A stretch of DNA of 64,000 bases from Enoplolaimus lenunculus (lineage: Eukaryota; Nematoda; Enoplea; Enoplida; Thoracostomopsidae). The DNA lies in contig JASANG010001608.1 of NCBI GenBank assembly GCA_030248215.1, positions 1-64,000 on the forward strand. The letters are read 5' to 3'. Shown piece after piece: positions 1 to 15,263 of this stretch. The position numbers and the translations under genes are program-made. The notes under the pieces were generated by a model, which saw only the letters and a program-made list of their open reading frames with translations, did not search any database and was not told the DNA's origin. Position 1 is the first letter of the stretch; every line of letters starts with the position of its first letter.

Positions 1-1740
1 GAAACTAAGCATTAATACTTGGTCACCCGTTTGACAATCAAACTGCTGAATGTGCAGCCTGTGAAAAATCACGCTCAAGTCTAGGGAAAGCTTAGTGCCC
101 TCGGAAACAGACACGGTGCTAAGGAATATATAGGCAAACAGAGAATTTCTCAAGAAACCTTTTGAATGTTAAGCATGCATATAGCGGGATGCTCGTGGTG
201 TGCCCCCCCATTTTCTCGCAAGGCCTTAAGGGAACGTGCAGCTTTTCCGGAATCTGTTTAAGTAATGATGGTGAGTGGTGGTGCTGTCCATGCAACTAGT
301 GAAATCCTGAGCGCAGGCAAAGCCAGCCATCAAGCCCAAGCGGGAGTTAAACAGCGACTACTTGGAGGTTGCATATGGGCCAACTAAACTCACCATCAGG
401 AGACATAGAGCATATTCAAAGTAGGAATCTATGACCTAGAGCTGCGATAAACAGCAGTAAGGTAGCTAACCCGTGGTAAGAAACTAGGAACACAGAGAAA
501 TTTCATAAATCATTTATCGCGCTCTTTTTAGTAATTATTATAAACTAATTTCAATTTTAATTGAAATCAATTAATTAAGCACGCGACTGAACTTTGTTAA
601 GCCCGATCTTAGGATTAAGGTATTTTAAGTCAATGATTTACGTATGTATAAAATGTACAAACTCATATTAAACCAAAACTTTAAACTTTGTTCAATTCTG
701 AACCCAGAGCGCTAAACAGATTCCTGGCCTGAGAGCCATGGCTAAAAATTGAAATTGACTACAGAGCTAAGAGAGACTTGAGCTTTCGAACGATTATGAA
801 AATTCCACGACTAACAGAGTCTCAGAAAAAACGAATAAATAGCCCTGGTTCGAATCAGTGGCAAATAAAATCAATTAAATACTTCAACTAGGATCGATCC
901 GCCTTTCTATTATCACGGTCTATGACCAAGAAAATCAAATTCCGCTGAACCAACTAATCTCTAGTATTAAGATTAAGGTTTAGGCTATACCCATGACCAA
1001 GTGTCATTAAGCCTAACCATGAGAAAAAGTAGTGAGCACACAGTCGTACTAGAATCCACGGAGAAAAAGCTAATTGTTACTGGTGCGACCCACTTACACG
1101 CACTCGGGGGTTCACTAGAGCTTAGAGCATAGGCAGGCTTAGGCGTATGACGATGTCGGGATTTTGTGACTCTCAAAACCTGATATCACGCCGGGGGACC
1201 GTCATCCTCTAGGCAAGTAGCTTACTTTGGCAGATCCACGGCCTCGAACACCCGTGAGAGTATCATCTCGGATTCGTCCGCAGGGATACTCGTTGATCGT
1301 ACCCGTAACAATATTGCTTTACAAATATTTTAAACTTCAAACAAAAGTTAAACTTGCGCTAATAAAAATTTACAAACTAGTAAAATATACATCGCGGTGA
1401 CAGTAAACATTTCGGTACCAGAACTGAGCCTCAGGGTGGCTTTCGGTTCTAGCCTGTCTCTCTGATCACCCTTTGGCCAAATACCTGCTTGTAACGTCGG
1501 CAGATTAATACTTAGTATATAACCTAAATATATTTAATCATAATGTTTTTGAAAATATATTATCTTTGAGTTAGCTGGCGGTGACCATATATTTGGTTTT
1601 CAGTCAAATAACTTGTTTCTTTTACAGTTTAGGATATATTTTAAGTAAATTTTGAATCAGACGTTTTTCGCTAAAGATCTTTCATGTAATGCGGGGTTCA
1701 CGTTATAACCGGGGCAGCTGGGGACACGCTTTGTCCCTAT
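1..1740. other. Unidentified non-coding stretch
   Basis: No exon, tRNA-like box or terminal inverted repeat was recognised here. Composition is mixed: some GC-richer parts (about 180-480 and 1020-1300) lie among AT-rich ones. The only long open frame, 1176-985 on the minus strand, resembles no protein I know. It could be the untranslated part of an unrecognised mobile element, but no partner repeat was found in the window. Confidence 0.4.
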
Positions 1741-2043
1741 TAGACATTTGGATAACATTTTGTCTGCTTATAGACCCATAGCGTATTCAAAAATTCGTAT
1801 TTGTCAGCTTTTGTCTTGTGTAGGTCACCTTTGGTCTTCAATATTATATGATATTCGAGGTATTGTCTGCGAATATCATATGATGTCAAATATTTTAATT
1901 TTAAACAAATGCAGCCGATTGCTGGCTGATCGTATATACATACAATTCATGCAAACACTGTAATGACAGTTTGCTGCACCTATATGACCAAAAACTAAAC
2001 CATTTTAAAAGATAAACTACTGTTTTGTTGTTCTGTCGTATTA

Positions 2044-2350
2044 ATGGCCCATGTAAAGTTGAGGGCGGAACGATTTTATACTATTTTTGCTTGGCTTAAG
2101 CGTAGGCTTAGGAATATTCACATTCTTACGCTTTTAGGCTTTGTAGAATTAAACCGAAACAATATATATATAAATATATATTTAAGTTTGGCAGCGGCAA
2201 TGATCGCGGAGGTCCATGTAAAGATCAGGGGCGGAACGTTTCTCTGTGGGACTGGAATACAGTAAGCTTAAGTTTAGACTATTTTTGGCTTGGTTTAAGC
2301 TTAGGCTTAGAAATATGCATATACTACTGTTCCGCCTCCGTTATATACAT
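2044..2350. mobile_element. MITE of the GGCCCATG / AGGCTTAGG family
   Basis: The left end reads GGCCCATGTAAAG followed by GGCGGAACG. The interior is rich in AGGCTTAGG, and the right end has TACTGTTCCG and TACATTAGCC, an imperfect inverted repeat of the left. A second, nested-looking start (GTCCATGTAAAGATCAGG) lies at about 2213. Related copies lie near 22360, 22527, 27585, 32717 and 33305. No coding capacity is seen. Confidence 0.6.
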
Positions 2351-2639
2351 TAGCCGGTAATTTAAAAAAGCTATACGCACAATTTAAAATAAAAACAGGA
2401 TAAGCGTTTTACTTATAACAAATAGAATATGAACAGAACCATAGACAACAAATAACAATTTTCAGCTGTTTTTCATGGATTAGTTATAATTTTCTGTTGA
2501 GAAAGAGTCGCGGAAACCTACAATAATAAAGCATAGTGCTTCAACATCACCAGACACCATAGAACGAAGTTATTTTCTCAGATGATATCCATAATTTTTG
2601 TCTACAAAACTAAAAAACGTATTCACAAAGTTCCAACCA

Positions 2640-2860
2640 GCGGTTTACCTTCAGTTAACAGAAAACCGACGTACGGATTAGGTACAATTTCTGCCGAAGG
2701 TTCCGGTTTCTTAAAAAGTAAACCAAATGCAAAAAATTAAACATTAATTTAACTACCTGATTTCGCCTCACCAACCACTCCGGAATATTTTGACCTCCGG
2801 CTCCGGTGTTTTTCACCTCCGGTTGCACCTCGGTATGTATAGAGCATACCTCAATCTAAA
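2640..2860. mobile_element. Degenerate hAT-like MITE (CCGGAGCC subfamily)
   Basis: This carries the CCGAAGGTTCCGG, ACCTCCGGCTCCGG and CACCTCCGGTTGCAC blocks seen in the intact copy at 12637-13004. The ends are decayed and no target-site duplication was identified. Confidence 0.5.
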
Positions 2861-3106
2861 CTTAAGCCGAAGTGTAGGACCACGACTTTGTTGTATGCTG
2901 AATTTCGAATTAAACCATGTTTAACTTTTTGAAGAGATACCTAGAAAAAAGATTGCTACATATGCTGTCTTGAAGGGTTACTAAAGTTAGTATGCCGCTG
3001 TAAATTATTTACTACTGTATTAGGAATTCCTACCCCTTGATTGAAATCTTATTCAAAACATCAAGCAAAATATTAGTTTTTTCTTATGCGTTGCAAACTT
3101 ACCAAA

Positions 3107-7326
<4,220 letters not shown>

Positions 7327-7514
7327 TGTAATTGTGATTCTTACAAAAGTTACGAGTTAAATCTTTTAAGATTACGTACAATACACAACTTTACTAACAG
7401 CCAACTCGCTCAAGCCTATTTAATGCTTAAACAATTTTGAGTCATGTAGGCATTTGTGACATGTTTGTCGTTTATGTTCACATGCAATATAATGTTAACT
7501 GTTTTATGCTAGCC

Positions 7515-7830
7515 GCCAGTGTCGCTGCGTGGCGCAGTGGTACAGCGATCGCTTAAGGTTTATAAATTTGAGTCTGAACCTGTCATAAGTTGGGCAGGTT
7601 GGGTTTTGGTTTTATATCTTATATATAAGAACCTCAACATTATAAATACCCAATGTATATTGGTTCTTCCATGTTTTTAACGCTTCTGCAGATGAAGGCA
7701 TTACATATGCATCAGCATTTTGCCGATCTGCAGCATCAGCATGAGGCTTTTGCTTGCCTTTATGCGTCCGCATGCCACTTCTCCCAGTTTTTCTTCAAAG
7801 CCGTACCTTGACCGCAAAAACTAAGTTATT
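7515..7830 (+). mobile_element. tRNA-derived SINE (family 1)
   Basis: The tRNA-like head GCTGCGTGGCGCAGTGG (A-box-like) starts near 7523. A body follows with CATAAGTTGGGCAGG, TTGGTTCTTCCATG and a block around GCATCAGCATTTTGCC and CAGCATCAGCATGAGG. The same body recurs near 8040-8230 and three times at 45.9-46.9 kb. A decayed RNA polymerase III promoter is implied, and no tRNA fold is complete. Confidence 0.7.
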
Positions 7831-8039
7831 CCAGCGCAGCAGTTTGCCATTGCGCCTGAATTCTGATGACCCTATCATACATTGGGCAACCAGGTACATA
7901 CGACCGTTTTAGTTAGTGATTGCAGGTAACTATGACAGACGTTCTTCAGAGGTTTCAATCATATTACCCATGGGACGACAATTCTTAGTCCAGCGGGCAA
8001 CCATTGAGCAATGCGACATAGCACCCAGCTGCTGGGTTT

Positions 8040-8230
8040 TTTGGCTATTCTGCATATAAGTACCTCAACGTCATACAAATGTATCTTGGTTCTTCCATGT
8101 TTTACAGCATCTGCATATGATGGCACTACATATGCATCAGCATTTTACCAACGTGCAGCTTATGCATAATGTTTTCACTTGTCTCCATCCTCGATGTATT
8201 TGCTTGCCACAGAACCAACTCCGGATCCAA
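8040..8230 (+). mobile_element. SINE body fragment (family 1)
   Basis: This repeats TTGGTTCTTCCATGTT, GCATCAGCATTTTACC and the following pyrimidine-rich tail of the copy at 7515-7830, without the tRNA-like head. It runs directly into a CGGAATCGG-type element, so one of the two inserted into the other. Confidence 0.6.
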
Positions 8231-8234
8231 GTGC

Positions 8235-8652
8235 GCAAAGTTGAACTGGATTATACTGGAATCAGAACAACAAATTTATACCGGAATCGGAACTACAAAT
8301 TTTGTGGCGATTGGAATAATTTGTATTATGTATAATTATATATACCTATATTGATTTAGGGTGTCCGTTGGCTGACAAAAATTTTAAACGACGTCGCATG
8401 AACAAATTAGCAATCATTTTTTGTTCTGTATAGCTAAATTACAATCAAGTAATGATAAATTAACTCATCGAAAACAAAATAATATTTAATAGATACGTAC
8501 GTAAATGATGCAGAATTTTTAATCAACATATCACAAGTAGGCCTTAAATTGAAATGTCAAATTCCGATTCCAATTGATTATGGAATCAGAATCGGAACTT
8601 GTTTTGAATCGGAATTCTAATTGGGATCGGAATTCCGATTGCACCCTGTTCA
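8235..8652. mobile_element. MITE with CGGAATCGG subterminal repeats
   Basis: The element starts with GAACTGGATTATACTGG and GGAATCGGAAC and ends with GGAATTCCGATTGCACCCTG. The core includes TTTAGGGTGTCCGTTGG. Copies with the same core occur at 43521-43927 and 48704-49500. The CACCCTG end resembles the hAT-like CAGGGTG family, suggesting kinship. The target-site duplication is not clear here. Confidence 0.6.
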
Positions 8653-9274
8653 GTATGCCTGCTTTTCCACCTGCTTACTTTAATGGTCTGAATTTCGCAA
8701 TCGTACCTACCTAGACAGATATGGGACCTACTCCGGACGTAATGATTAATTGCTGTCTTGCTGCGCTATGAATACGGTATCCGTATCCAGACTGTGATGC
8801 TCGCAGCCGTCACTTCATTCTTGAGCATTGGAACTTAATATCTGTATAAACATAATGAATAACAGTACTCCAAATGCCACAGGGAACTACTGACTAAACC
8901 TTAGGTTCGTTGCGAAAACCGTGATAAAATCCGAATAAAGAAACTCGTAACAGTATTCAAGCAATCTGTTTTAAACATCTAACAAGACCGTTTTCATACC
9001 GATTACAACTTCAGACTGATTAACAACAACCATTAGCTAATAATCTCGGTTTTAATTGTTTTGCATAAATGTCAGTTTCTTTTATTCTGGTTTCCCGCCT
9101 CCGCACAAGGTTAGTACCTTCTGTGGACTGATTTTATGAAATTTGGGGAAGGTAAGCATGAAAACATGCTTGTCCGATTGTGCACATATAATATAGTGCA
9201 GTTCGCTCCATGTATGCTAGTAATCGGCATTATACGATCGACATACCTATGTAATCGCGATAAAAGTAATCGTA

Positions 9275-9400
9275 GAAACGGGCTGCGTAACGCAGTGATA
9301 GAGCGTCATTTAACGAGCCGTAGGGTTGAGAGTTCGAACCGGTTCGCTATTCCTTTTCTTCAGCTAAATAATAAAAGTTCTGATGTTCCCAATCTATTTT
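9275..9400 (+). mobile_element. tRNA-like SINE head
   Basis: GGGCTGCGTAACGCAGTG resembles an A box and GAGTTCGAACCGGTTC a B box, spaced as in a tRNA. A clean cloverleaf cannot be drawn. Near-identical heads at 7523 and 43981 mark it as a repeat rather than a tRNA gene. Confidence 0.6.
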
Positions 9401-9829
9401 AAACTGGCGTGTCACATTGAAGGAGTTCAGAAAGTTTCGCATTGGATTGTAAGTCGAAATCCATCTTATGCAGGTAGCGCGTTGTACAAAACAAATGTTT
9501 AACTTTGTGACCCAAGGAACAAATGGCAAAGACAATCCCATTTTACTGTCTTGACGCACGCTGAGCTTCGAGAAACCGCAAGGTAAGCAATGAGACATGA
9601 TTGTCTTGGTGCGTATGCAATATGTGTAATGCACACTGTGTTTATGCTAGTTGGCAGCATGAGTGTCGACAAATATGGTCGACTATGAAAGCAATTAAGA
9701 GGAACGGGCTATGTTTTGCAATGTAGAGCGTTCCCTTATGGATCCGCATGCTTGATATTCGATCCCTGCATTGAATGCCTTCGTTTCCAGTTTCGGAGAA
9801 AAAAGATCTGAAGTCCCTGTTTCCACCAT

Positions 9830-10165
9830 GACTTACACGCACTGGTGTGGGTATACGCGGTGTAGCTTGTGTCTGTGTAGAGTGTGTAATGTTAAGACAC
9901 ATACATACTCGTGCACATATAGCACTAAAAGAAACTATGATATCGGCCGTGTGGTGTAATGGGCAGCGCGCTTGACTCGCGAGCGATAGGTCCGAGATTC
10001 GATTCCCGGCGTGGTCATATGTTTCGGAGAAATTTAGGAGGAAACTCATGTATATTCACAGTACTTCGAGGAAAGGGGACGTCCCAACCGTATGTCAGAA
10101 CTGCACGGTCGGGACGACCCCTTTCCTCGAAGTACTGTTCTGACACCGTGCAGTTCTGACAACTG
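9830..10165 (+). mobile_element. tRNA-derived SINE (family 2) with terminal hairpin
   Basis: The leader contains GTGTGTAATGTTAAGACAC and ATGATATCGGCCG. The tRNA-like head GGCCGTGTGGTGTAATGG starts near 9945, and the B-box-like GAGATTCGATTCCC lies near 9992. The head is followed by the long palindrome at 10059-10137. Related copies lie at 45510-45800, one of them inverted with the same leader and the same GGACGACCCCTTTCC block. Confidence 0.65.
10059..10137. repeat. 33-bp-arm palindrome
   Basis: The left arm 10059-10091 and right arm 10105-10137 are reverse complements at 31 of 33 positions, separated by a 13-nt loop. Transcribed, it would form a very stable stem. Part of the right arm recurs near 45665-45705, so the sequence belongs to the SINE-like family around it. 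Confidence 0.9.
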
Positions 10166-11122
10166 GTAAGTAAATTGAATTGAAACGACAAATTTAATTC
10201 TTCATTTCAAAGCAAAGTGGAACTAACAAAAAACTTTCGGTAGCAAATAACGCTCTAAAACTCGACACTAAACATCATGACAAACTCATAATAGTGAAAA
10301 AACAAACGCTCCGTATACAGATATACGCTGTCAATGTTTGCGATAAATATGCACTAGCTAGGTATGTTATACATGCATCCATCTCGTGCTAACCATCGTT
10401 AAAGCAAGTTTTCTCAAACCCTACAAGAGCCCAAAAATGTATTGTTTTTACAGCAAATGCTAAATAGGTTTCCCACCAATGTTAAATAAACCAAGGGAAC
10501 AAAAGGCCGAAAGCAAGACGCCGCAGAAAACGGAAAGGAGCACCAAAAAAAAAGACAAACCAAACAAAAAAAAACCCCGCCCCATGTATTTGGGGAATAA
10601 TGAGACCCGTTATAAGAATTACATACATTATACAACACTGCACTGTGCAAACGAAACTGAAAATATCAAGTGTTCAGTGGCGGATCCAGGATCTCCAAAT
10701 GGGGGGAGGCAAAATTTCACAGGTAATAAACTTATCTTTGACTCACACACAAACCACGAACTATTGCCATAAAATTAACTTTTTACGTTCGTTCAATTGA
10801 GATGAATCACAAATAAAACTATCGCATCAGCGCAATTTAGATCTAAACAACAGGGTGGCAACATAAGTTCGGATTTGATTTCAAACAGGCATAAGTTTAA
10901 AGGCTCGGATTCGGAAACCAATTCAGTTTTGAAAAAGCAAAATTCAGTCAGCTTCAGCAACATCTGTTTCTGCTTTTGAATGAATTTAGAACAGCATGCT
11001 ATTTTCGGAAAATGTTTTAACGTTCGCGGTTATGGACTTCAATTTATTTTCAATGAATTTTTGTCCTCGATATTTCTAAATTCACACGTTTGTATTACCC
11101 GCATAGTAAAATTTTAACACTC

Positions 11123-11314
11123 CAGCGTCCCCCTCCCCTTTTGTCAGCGTCCCCATCCCCTTTTGTCAGCGTCCCACTACAATTTGTTAGCGTCCCCCTC
11201 CCCTTTTGTCAGCGTCCCCCTCCCCTTTTGTCAGCGTCCCCCTCCCCTTTTTAGCGTCCCCCTCCCCTTTTGTCAGCGTCCCCCTCCCCTTTTGTCAGCG
11301 TCCCCCCCTTTTGT
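11123..11314 (+). repeat. Minisatellite, ~22-bp unit
   Basis: About nine tandem copies of CAGCGTCCCCCTCCCCTTTT plus GT occur, some shortened by a few bases. The array lies between the two long inverted arms of the surrounding element. The opposite strand is strongly purine-rich. Confidence 0.9.
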
Positions 11315-11548
11315 GAATTCAGAAAATATTTGTTGAAATCTTTCATTCTCTGACACAAAATCTTGTTCCATCCTGCTTATAGTATCGCATCAAATCTCAG
11401 TGGGGTCACACAATTCACGTGAAAGATTGTGGCGAGAGGAAACTTTTGCATTGTGGGGGGAAGCTAGAAAAGTGCATAAAATTCGATACGTTTTCAATTT
11501 TCAACTTTTCCAGTTTCCAAACAAAATCTTTCAAGCTTTCCCTACCTA

Positions 11549-11930
11549 CTGTAGTGACCCGAATAAGAGGGGGTAATAAGAGGGCGGGATCCCCATTTTT
11601 AGTCCCAATCAATTGGAGTCCGTATCCCTAATAAGAGTCCGTAAGCAAATAGAGTCCTTTAAACCTAATTAGAGTCTATAAATGTCAATTATTCCTAATT
11701 GTAGTGCATAAAATGACTCCAGGACTAAATTGAGTTCGAAATTTTAAAGCATACTTAAGTTTTCAAAGCACATTCCTAAGTATAACCTTGCATTATCGCT
11801 CCAAGCTATTGACACAAGACAAATAAAACGTTTAATTCAACGGATTGTTGTTGGAATACCGGATATATATCAGTAACGAATGGCGGCGGAGGACGGGGTA
11901 AACAATCGGGAGCCATACCGTTTTTTAATG
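11549..11930 (+). mobile_element. TA-flanked MITE, right end missing
   Basis: The left end CTGTAGTGACCCGAATAAG is preceded by TA. The body, with repeated AGAGTCC and AATTAGAGTC blocks, matches the complete element at 58696-59130. Similarity ends near 11930 without the matching right terminus. It sits inside the 10675-12476 element. Confidence 0.65.
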
Positions 11931-12636
11931 TGGCATGAGAACTTTTTAAAGAATTATTTTGTTTAAATCTATGTGATAATCAGTTTCTGGCACAGTGTGG
12001 TAGCGGGATAAGAGCCGCCTTGATTACAAAATTCGTTGAAAATAAAAGTCCAGAACTGCGTATGCTAAAACAATTTCTGAAAATCGCAGTCAGTTTTAAC
12101 TCATTCAAAAACAGAAACAGATGTTGCTGATGCTTACTGGACTCTGCTTTTTCAAAACTGAATTTGATTCCGAATCTGAACGTTTATATTTGTGTGGCTC
12201 TTGAAACCCAATCTGAACTTATGGTGCCACCCTGTTGTTTAGGTCTACATACCGGTGCTGCGTTAATAGACTTGAGTTTAATATTTAATTGCAGTTTCAT
12301 TTGTGATTGATCTCAACTGAACGTCGTATTCTTTCAAAGTTAATTTTTTATAGCAACAATGAGTGGTTTGTGTATGAATTCATGTACACGCTCTGCAATG
12401 TGTTAGACAACAATAAGTTTCTTTACAAGCGAGATTTTATCCCCCCGCCTATTCTGATATCCTGGATTCGCCATTGCAAGCCTTTGTCGTATGATATTTT
12501 CACCCACATTAATATTTTGATTTATGATCCGATCTTACAGCCTTTTCACATCATTTTTGATCCTCAAACTCTAATTCCCGCCTACAGCTGATACGATGCA
12601 AAATTATACTGCTGCCAATCCAATAGAGCTGTACAG

Positions 12637-13004
12637 CAGGGTACAACCGAAGTTCTGTCTCCGGCTCCAGCTCCAGCAGAAAATCGGCCTCTGGCTTCGG
12701 CTCCGGTATAATTTTTGCCGGAGGTTACGACAATTTTGGTAGTAAAATTTTGCATAATTTTGCAAAATTTATCTGTTTGAACGCGTTTCGTTTTACTTTT
12801 GTTGCAATTTTCAAGAAAGAATTTCCGAAAATTCGCAGATTATTAGCGTAAAGCCAAACAAATGAACAACATATTGCAATATTGGCTAAGATTAACTAGT
12901 TAACCATCATCGTTATCACCTAATTTCGCCTCCCTTCCGGCTCCGGCAAGTTTTGTTGACCTCCGATTCCGGCTCCGGTATTTTTCACCTCCGGTTGCAC
13001 CCTG
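12637..13004. mobile_element. hAT-like MITE (CCGGAGCC subfamily), intact
   Basis: The ends are CAGGGTACAACCG and CGGTTGCACCCTG. The perfect 8-bp target duplication CTGTACAG lies at 12629-12636 and 13005-13012. Subterminal blocks of CCGGCTCCGG and ACCTCCGG surround an AT-rich core. It has no coding capacity. Related copies lie at 56263, 57267 and 62163. Confidence 0.85.
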
Positions 13005-13170
13005 CTGTACAGAATTAAAAAATTACTGAAAAATGTCAGTTTCGAGTTTAATACTGTATATTTTTTGCGGATATGGACGCCGTTAAGATTTTGGGACGTG
13101 GAGCTGAAAGTCATAGCTGAACCGTAAAACCACATCACCTTGTCATAAAATACATTCACGGTCTTGTATA

Positions 13171-13283
13171 GGGTACTTAGTTCTCATAAAGTCTACACTG
13201 TAATATTTACAAAAGTATGGTATGCTGAGGGTACTTAGTTCTCAGAAGTGTACACTGTAATGTTTACAGTAGTATGGTATGCT
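13171..13283 (+). repeat. 58-bp tandem duplication
   Basis: Two adjacent copies start with GGGTACTTAGTTCTCA and end with GTATGGTATGCT. They differ by a few substitutions and a small length change. Nothing coding is seen around it. Confidence 0.85.
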
Positions 13284-14266
13284 AAAGTTGGTGGAGTTTG
13301 TTCCTAAGCGACGGTTATTAATGCAACCTGTGTATGCGCCTCTTTTTATTGAACCCACATGGCTAATACATTGGTTCCGCATGCTTAAACGATTAGTCTG
13401 GTGTATTAATTATTACATGTTGTTTAACAAACTGGCACAGATTTCAAGGTACTGCTAGGAAGAGTGCGTAAACGCAGACTTAACGAAAAACTGGCAACTG
13501 TGTTCAATTTATAAAGAAATGTACAAAGCTCACGATGCGTTGTCGTCTTTAGCTTCTTCCGTCATTTCTTGAGGTCAGGTTTAGCGATTCTTTCAGTTTC
13601 AAACGTTTCCAACGTTCGAAATTTAAAGTTTATCTACGGTTATTTTTGAAAACCATTCGAAATCTATCCAGAAATGCACGCGACCCGCGGGTAGCTGCAA
13701 GCCGAGTGAGACTGTTTTGTGCAAATTTAAAATGCATCTTTGGTGCTCAGAAATACCCCGGAAGTCTCAGCCGGAATTATCCAGACCCAAGACCTTTGTA
13801 TTTTTTGGCGCAAGTATGTCTCACCTTCAACTGCAGTTGAGGTACTGGCCGTGTAAAAAGAAGTCTTTAGCCACTTACACCTCTGGTTGGATCAGCTCAA
13901 AACGCAAGGCGTGCTGGAATGTTTTGTACTACGCAAATTTTGATAAGTTGCACACTGTCATCTAAAAAGTCATTCATCGACTCTTGATGTCTTTGCGTCT
14001 CTTGCAGTAGTCGACTGAATGTACCTTTAAAGTAGAAAGCACACCTTTTTCATTTCAAAAGAGGGCAAAAATATGTATAGTAGAAAGAACAATGTTCCGA
14101 AATTCTAAAGATACATGCGAGATAAGCTCGAAAGTATTTCAATTCGCCAAGTTCTTCAACTGCAGCTATTGTCATGAAATAGTTGCGTCTCACATACCCA
14201 TCGCGTCTGACACCGCGTTTCCTTCAGACTGTTTGGGTCCCTGGTTAAGTTATAATTTTGTTCACC

Positions 14267-14648
14267 CAGTGGCGGATCCAGGATCTCAAAATGGGGGGGG
14301 CAAAATTTCACAGGTAATAAACTTATTTTTAACCCATACTGTAGTGACCCAAATAAGGGGGGTCCCCATTTTGAGTCCCAATTAATAGGGAGTCCGTATC
14401 CCTAATAAGAATCCGTAAGTGGGTAGAGTCCTTAAACCCTTGTTTAGAGTCCATAAATTCTATTATCCCTAATTTTAGCGCATAAATGACTCCAGGGACA
14501 AGAAACTTTAAAGCGTGCTTATACTATTGTGTATAAAACAGAGAAATAAACTGCGTAGAACAGCAATTGACACTATATAATTTTTGTCGAGATGCTGTTT
14601 GGGGGGCCACGGCCGGGGTGGGCCCCCCCCCCCGTGGATCCGCCACTG
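14267..14648. mobile_element. hAT-like MITE, CAGTGGCGGATCC ends
   Basis: The ends CAGTGGCGGATCCAGG and GTGGATCCGCCACTG are flanked by the perfect 8-bp duplication TGTTCACC (14259-14266 and 14649-14656). The left 70 bp match the left end of the 10675-12476 element. From about 14338 the interior is a copy of the CTGTAGTGACCC MITE, so this is either an internal-deletion derivative or a nest. Confidence 0.85.
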
Positions 14649-15263
14649 TGTTCACCAAAACCTTTCCTTACCCCACGATTTCTAGCTTTATCATAGACTA
14701 TTTAGATTGAATTTCTACTCAATCGTATAGTAGTAAAAATGTTCTATAATATTCTCATATAGCACGGTAGTATGACAGTGGAAATATCGAATCCGTGCCT
14801 AGAGCATGAACGACACCCTAAACTAGTGAAGTACAGGTGAGCAACGGCGTGAGTGATATGTTCGATTTTAGTAGAACCAGCAAACCAGGGGCATAATTAG
14901 AGTTTTGGTCTTTTAGTTCCAAGCGGCATAACTTAGTTTTAACTGTAAATGAATTTCTAGAATTCCGCAAGTAAGCCTGCCAAAAATACTTTTCCTTGTA
15001 TCTTCAGAAACTTCAAGGTAGCAATATCACCGTATCTCTATATTGCATAAGCAACTGCAAGCAAGCTTAAGGGGTAGCCATTGAAATTGGCGTCCTCGCA
15101 ATACAAGAAAGACCTTTTTCCTGTGTTTGCAATCAATATATTCGTAAATCTTTTAAATGTACCTTTCGCAACGCAAAATTTGCAGCACGGCAACGCTGGT
15201 GGGGAGATGCAGTCAACGTTTGCTTTTGGTTCCGTTTCTGCTAAACTATCACGACTGTTTCAG

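Larger units (their letters stand above)
10675..12476. mobile_element. hAT-like element with ~400-bp terminal inverted repeats
   Basis: The left end CAGTGGCGGATCCAGG at 10675 is mirrored by CCTGGATTCGCCATTG ending at 12476. The inversion continues inward for roughly 400 bp on each side: ACACAAACCAC, then CAATCACAAAT-like blocks, then CTAAACAACAGGGTGG at about 10845 against its mirror near 12240, then GCAACATCTGTTTCTG. Flanking octamers CAAGTGTT and CAAGCCTT match at 6 of 8 positions, compatible with a decayed 8-bp target duplication. The ends match the shorter 14267-14648 element, whose duplication is perfect. No transposase was found. The interior holds a minisatellite and a TA-flanked MITE. 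Confidence 0.8.

Noticed and set aside
190-1480. Retroelement UTR or rRNA-like sequence
   Set aside because: Composition suggested it, but no polymerase, primer-binding site, paired terminal repeat or recognisable rRNA core was found.
9945-10020. Functional tRNA gene
   Set aside because: A and B boxes and a wobble-paired acceptor stem can be drawn, but the anticodon and T arms do not fold properly and the same head occurs in several repeat copies with shared leaders.
10479-10772. Lys-rich 97-codon ORF
   Set aside because: A-rich low-complexity sequence that then runs into the left end of the hAT-like element; no domain.
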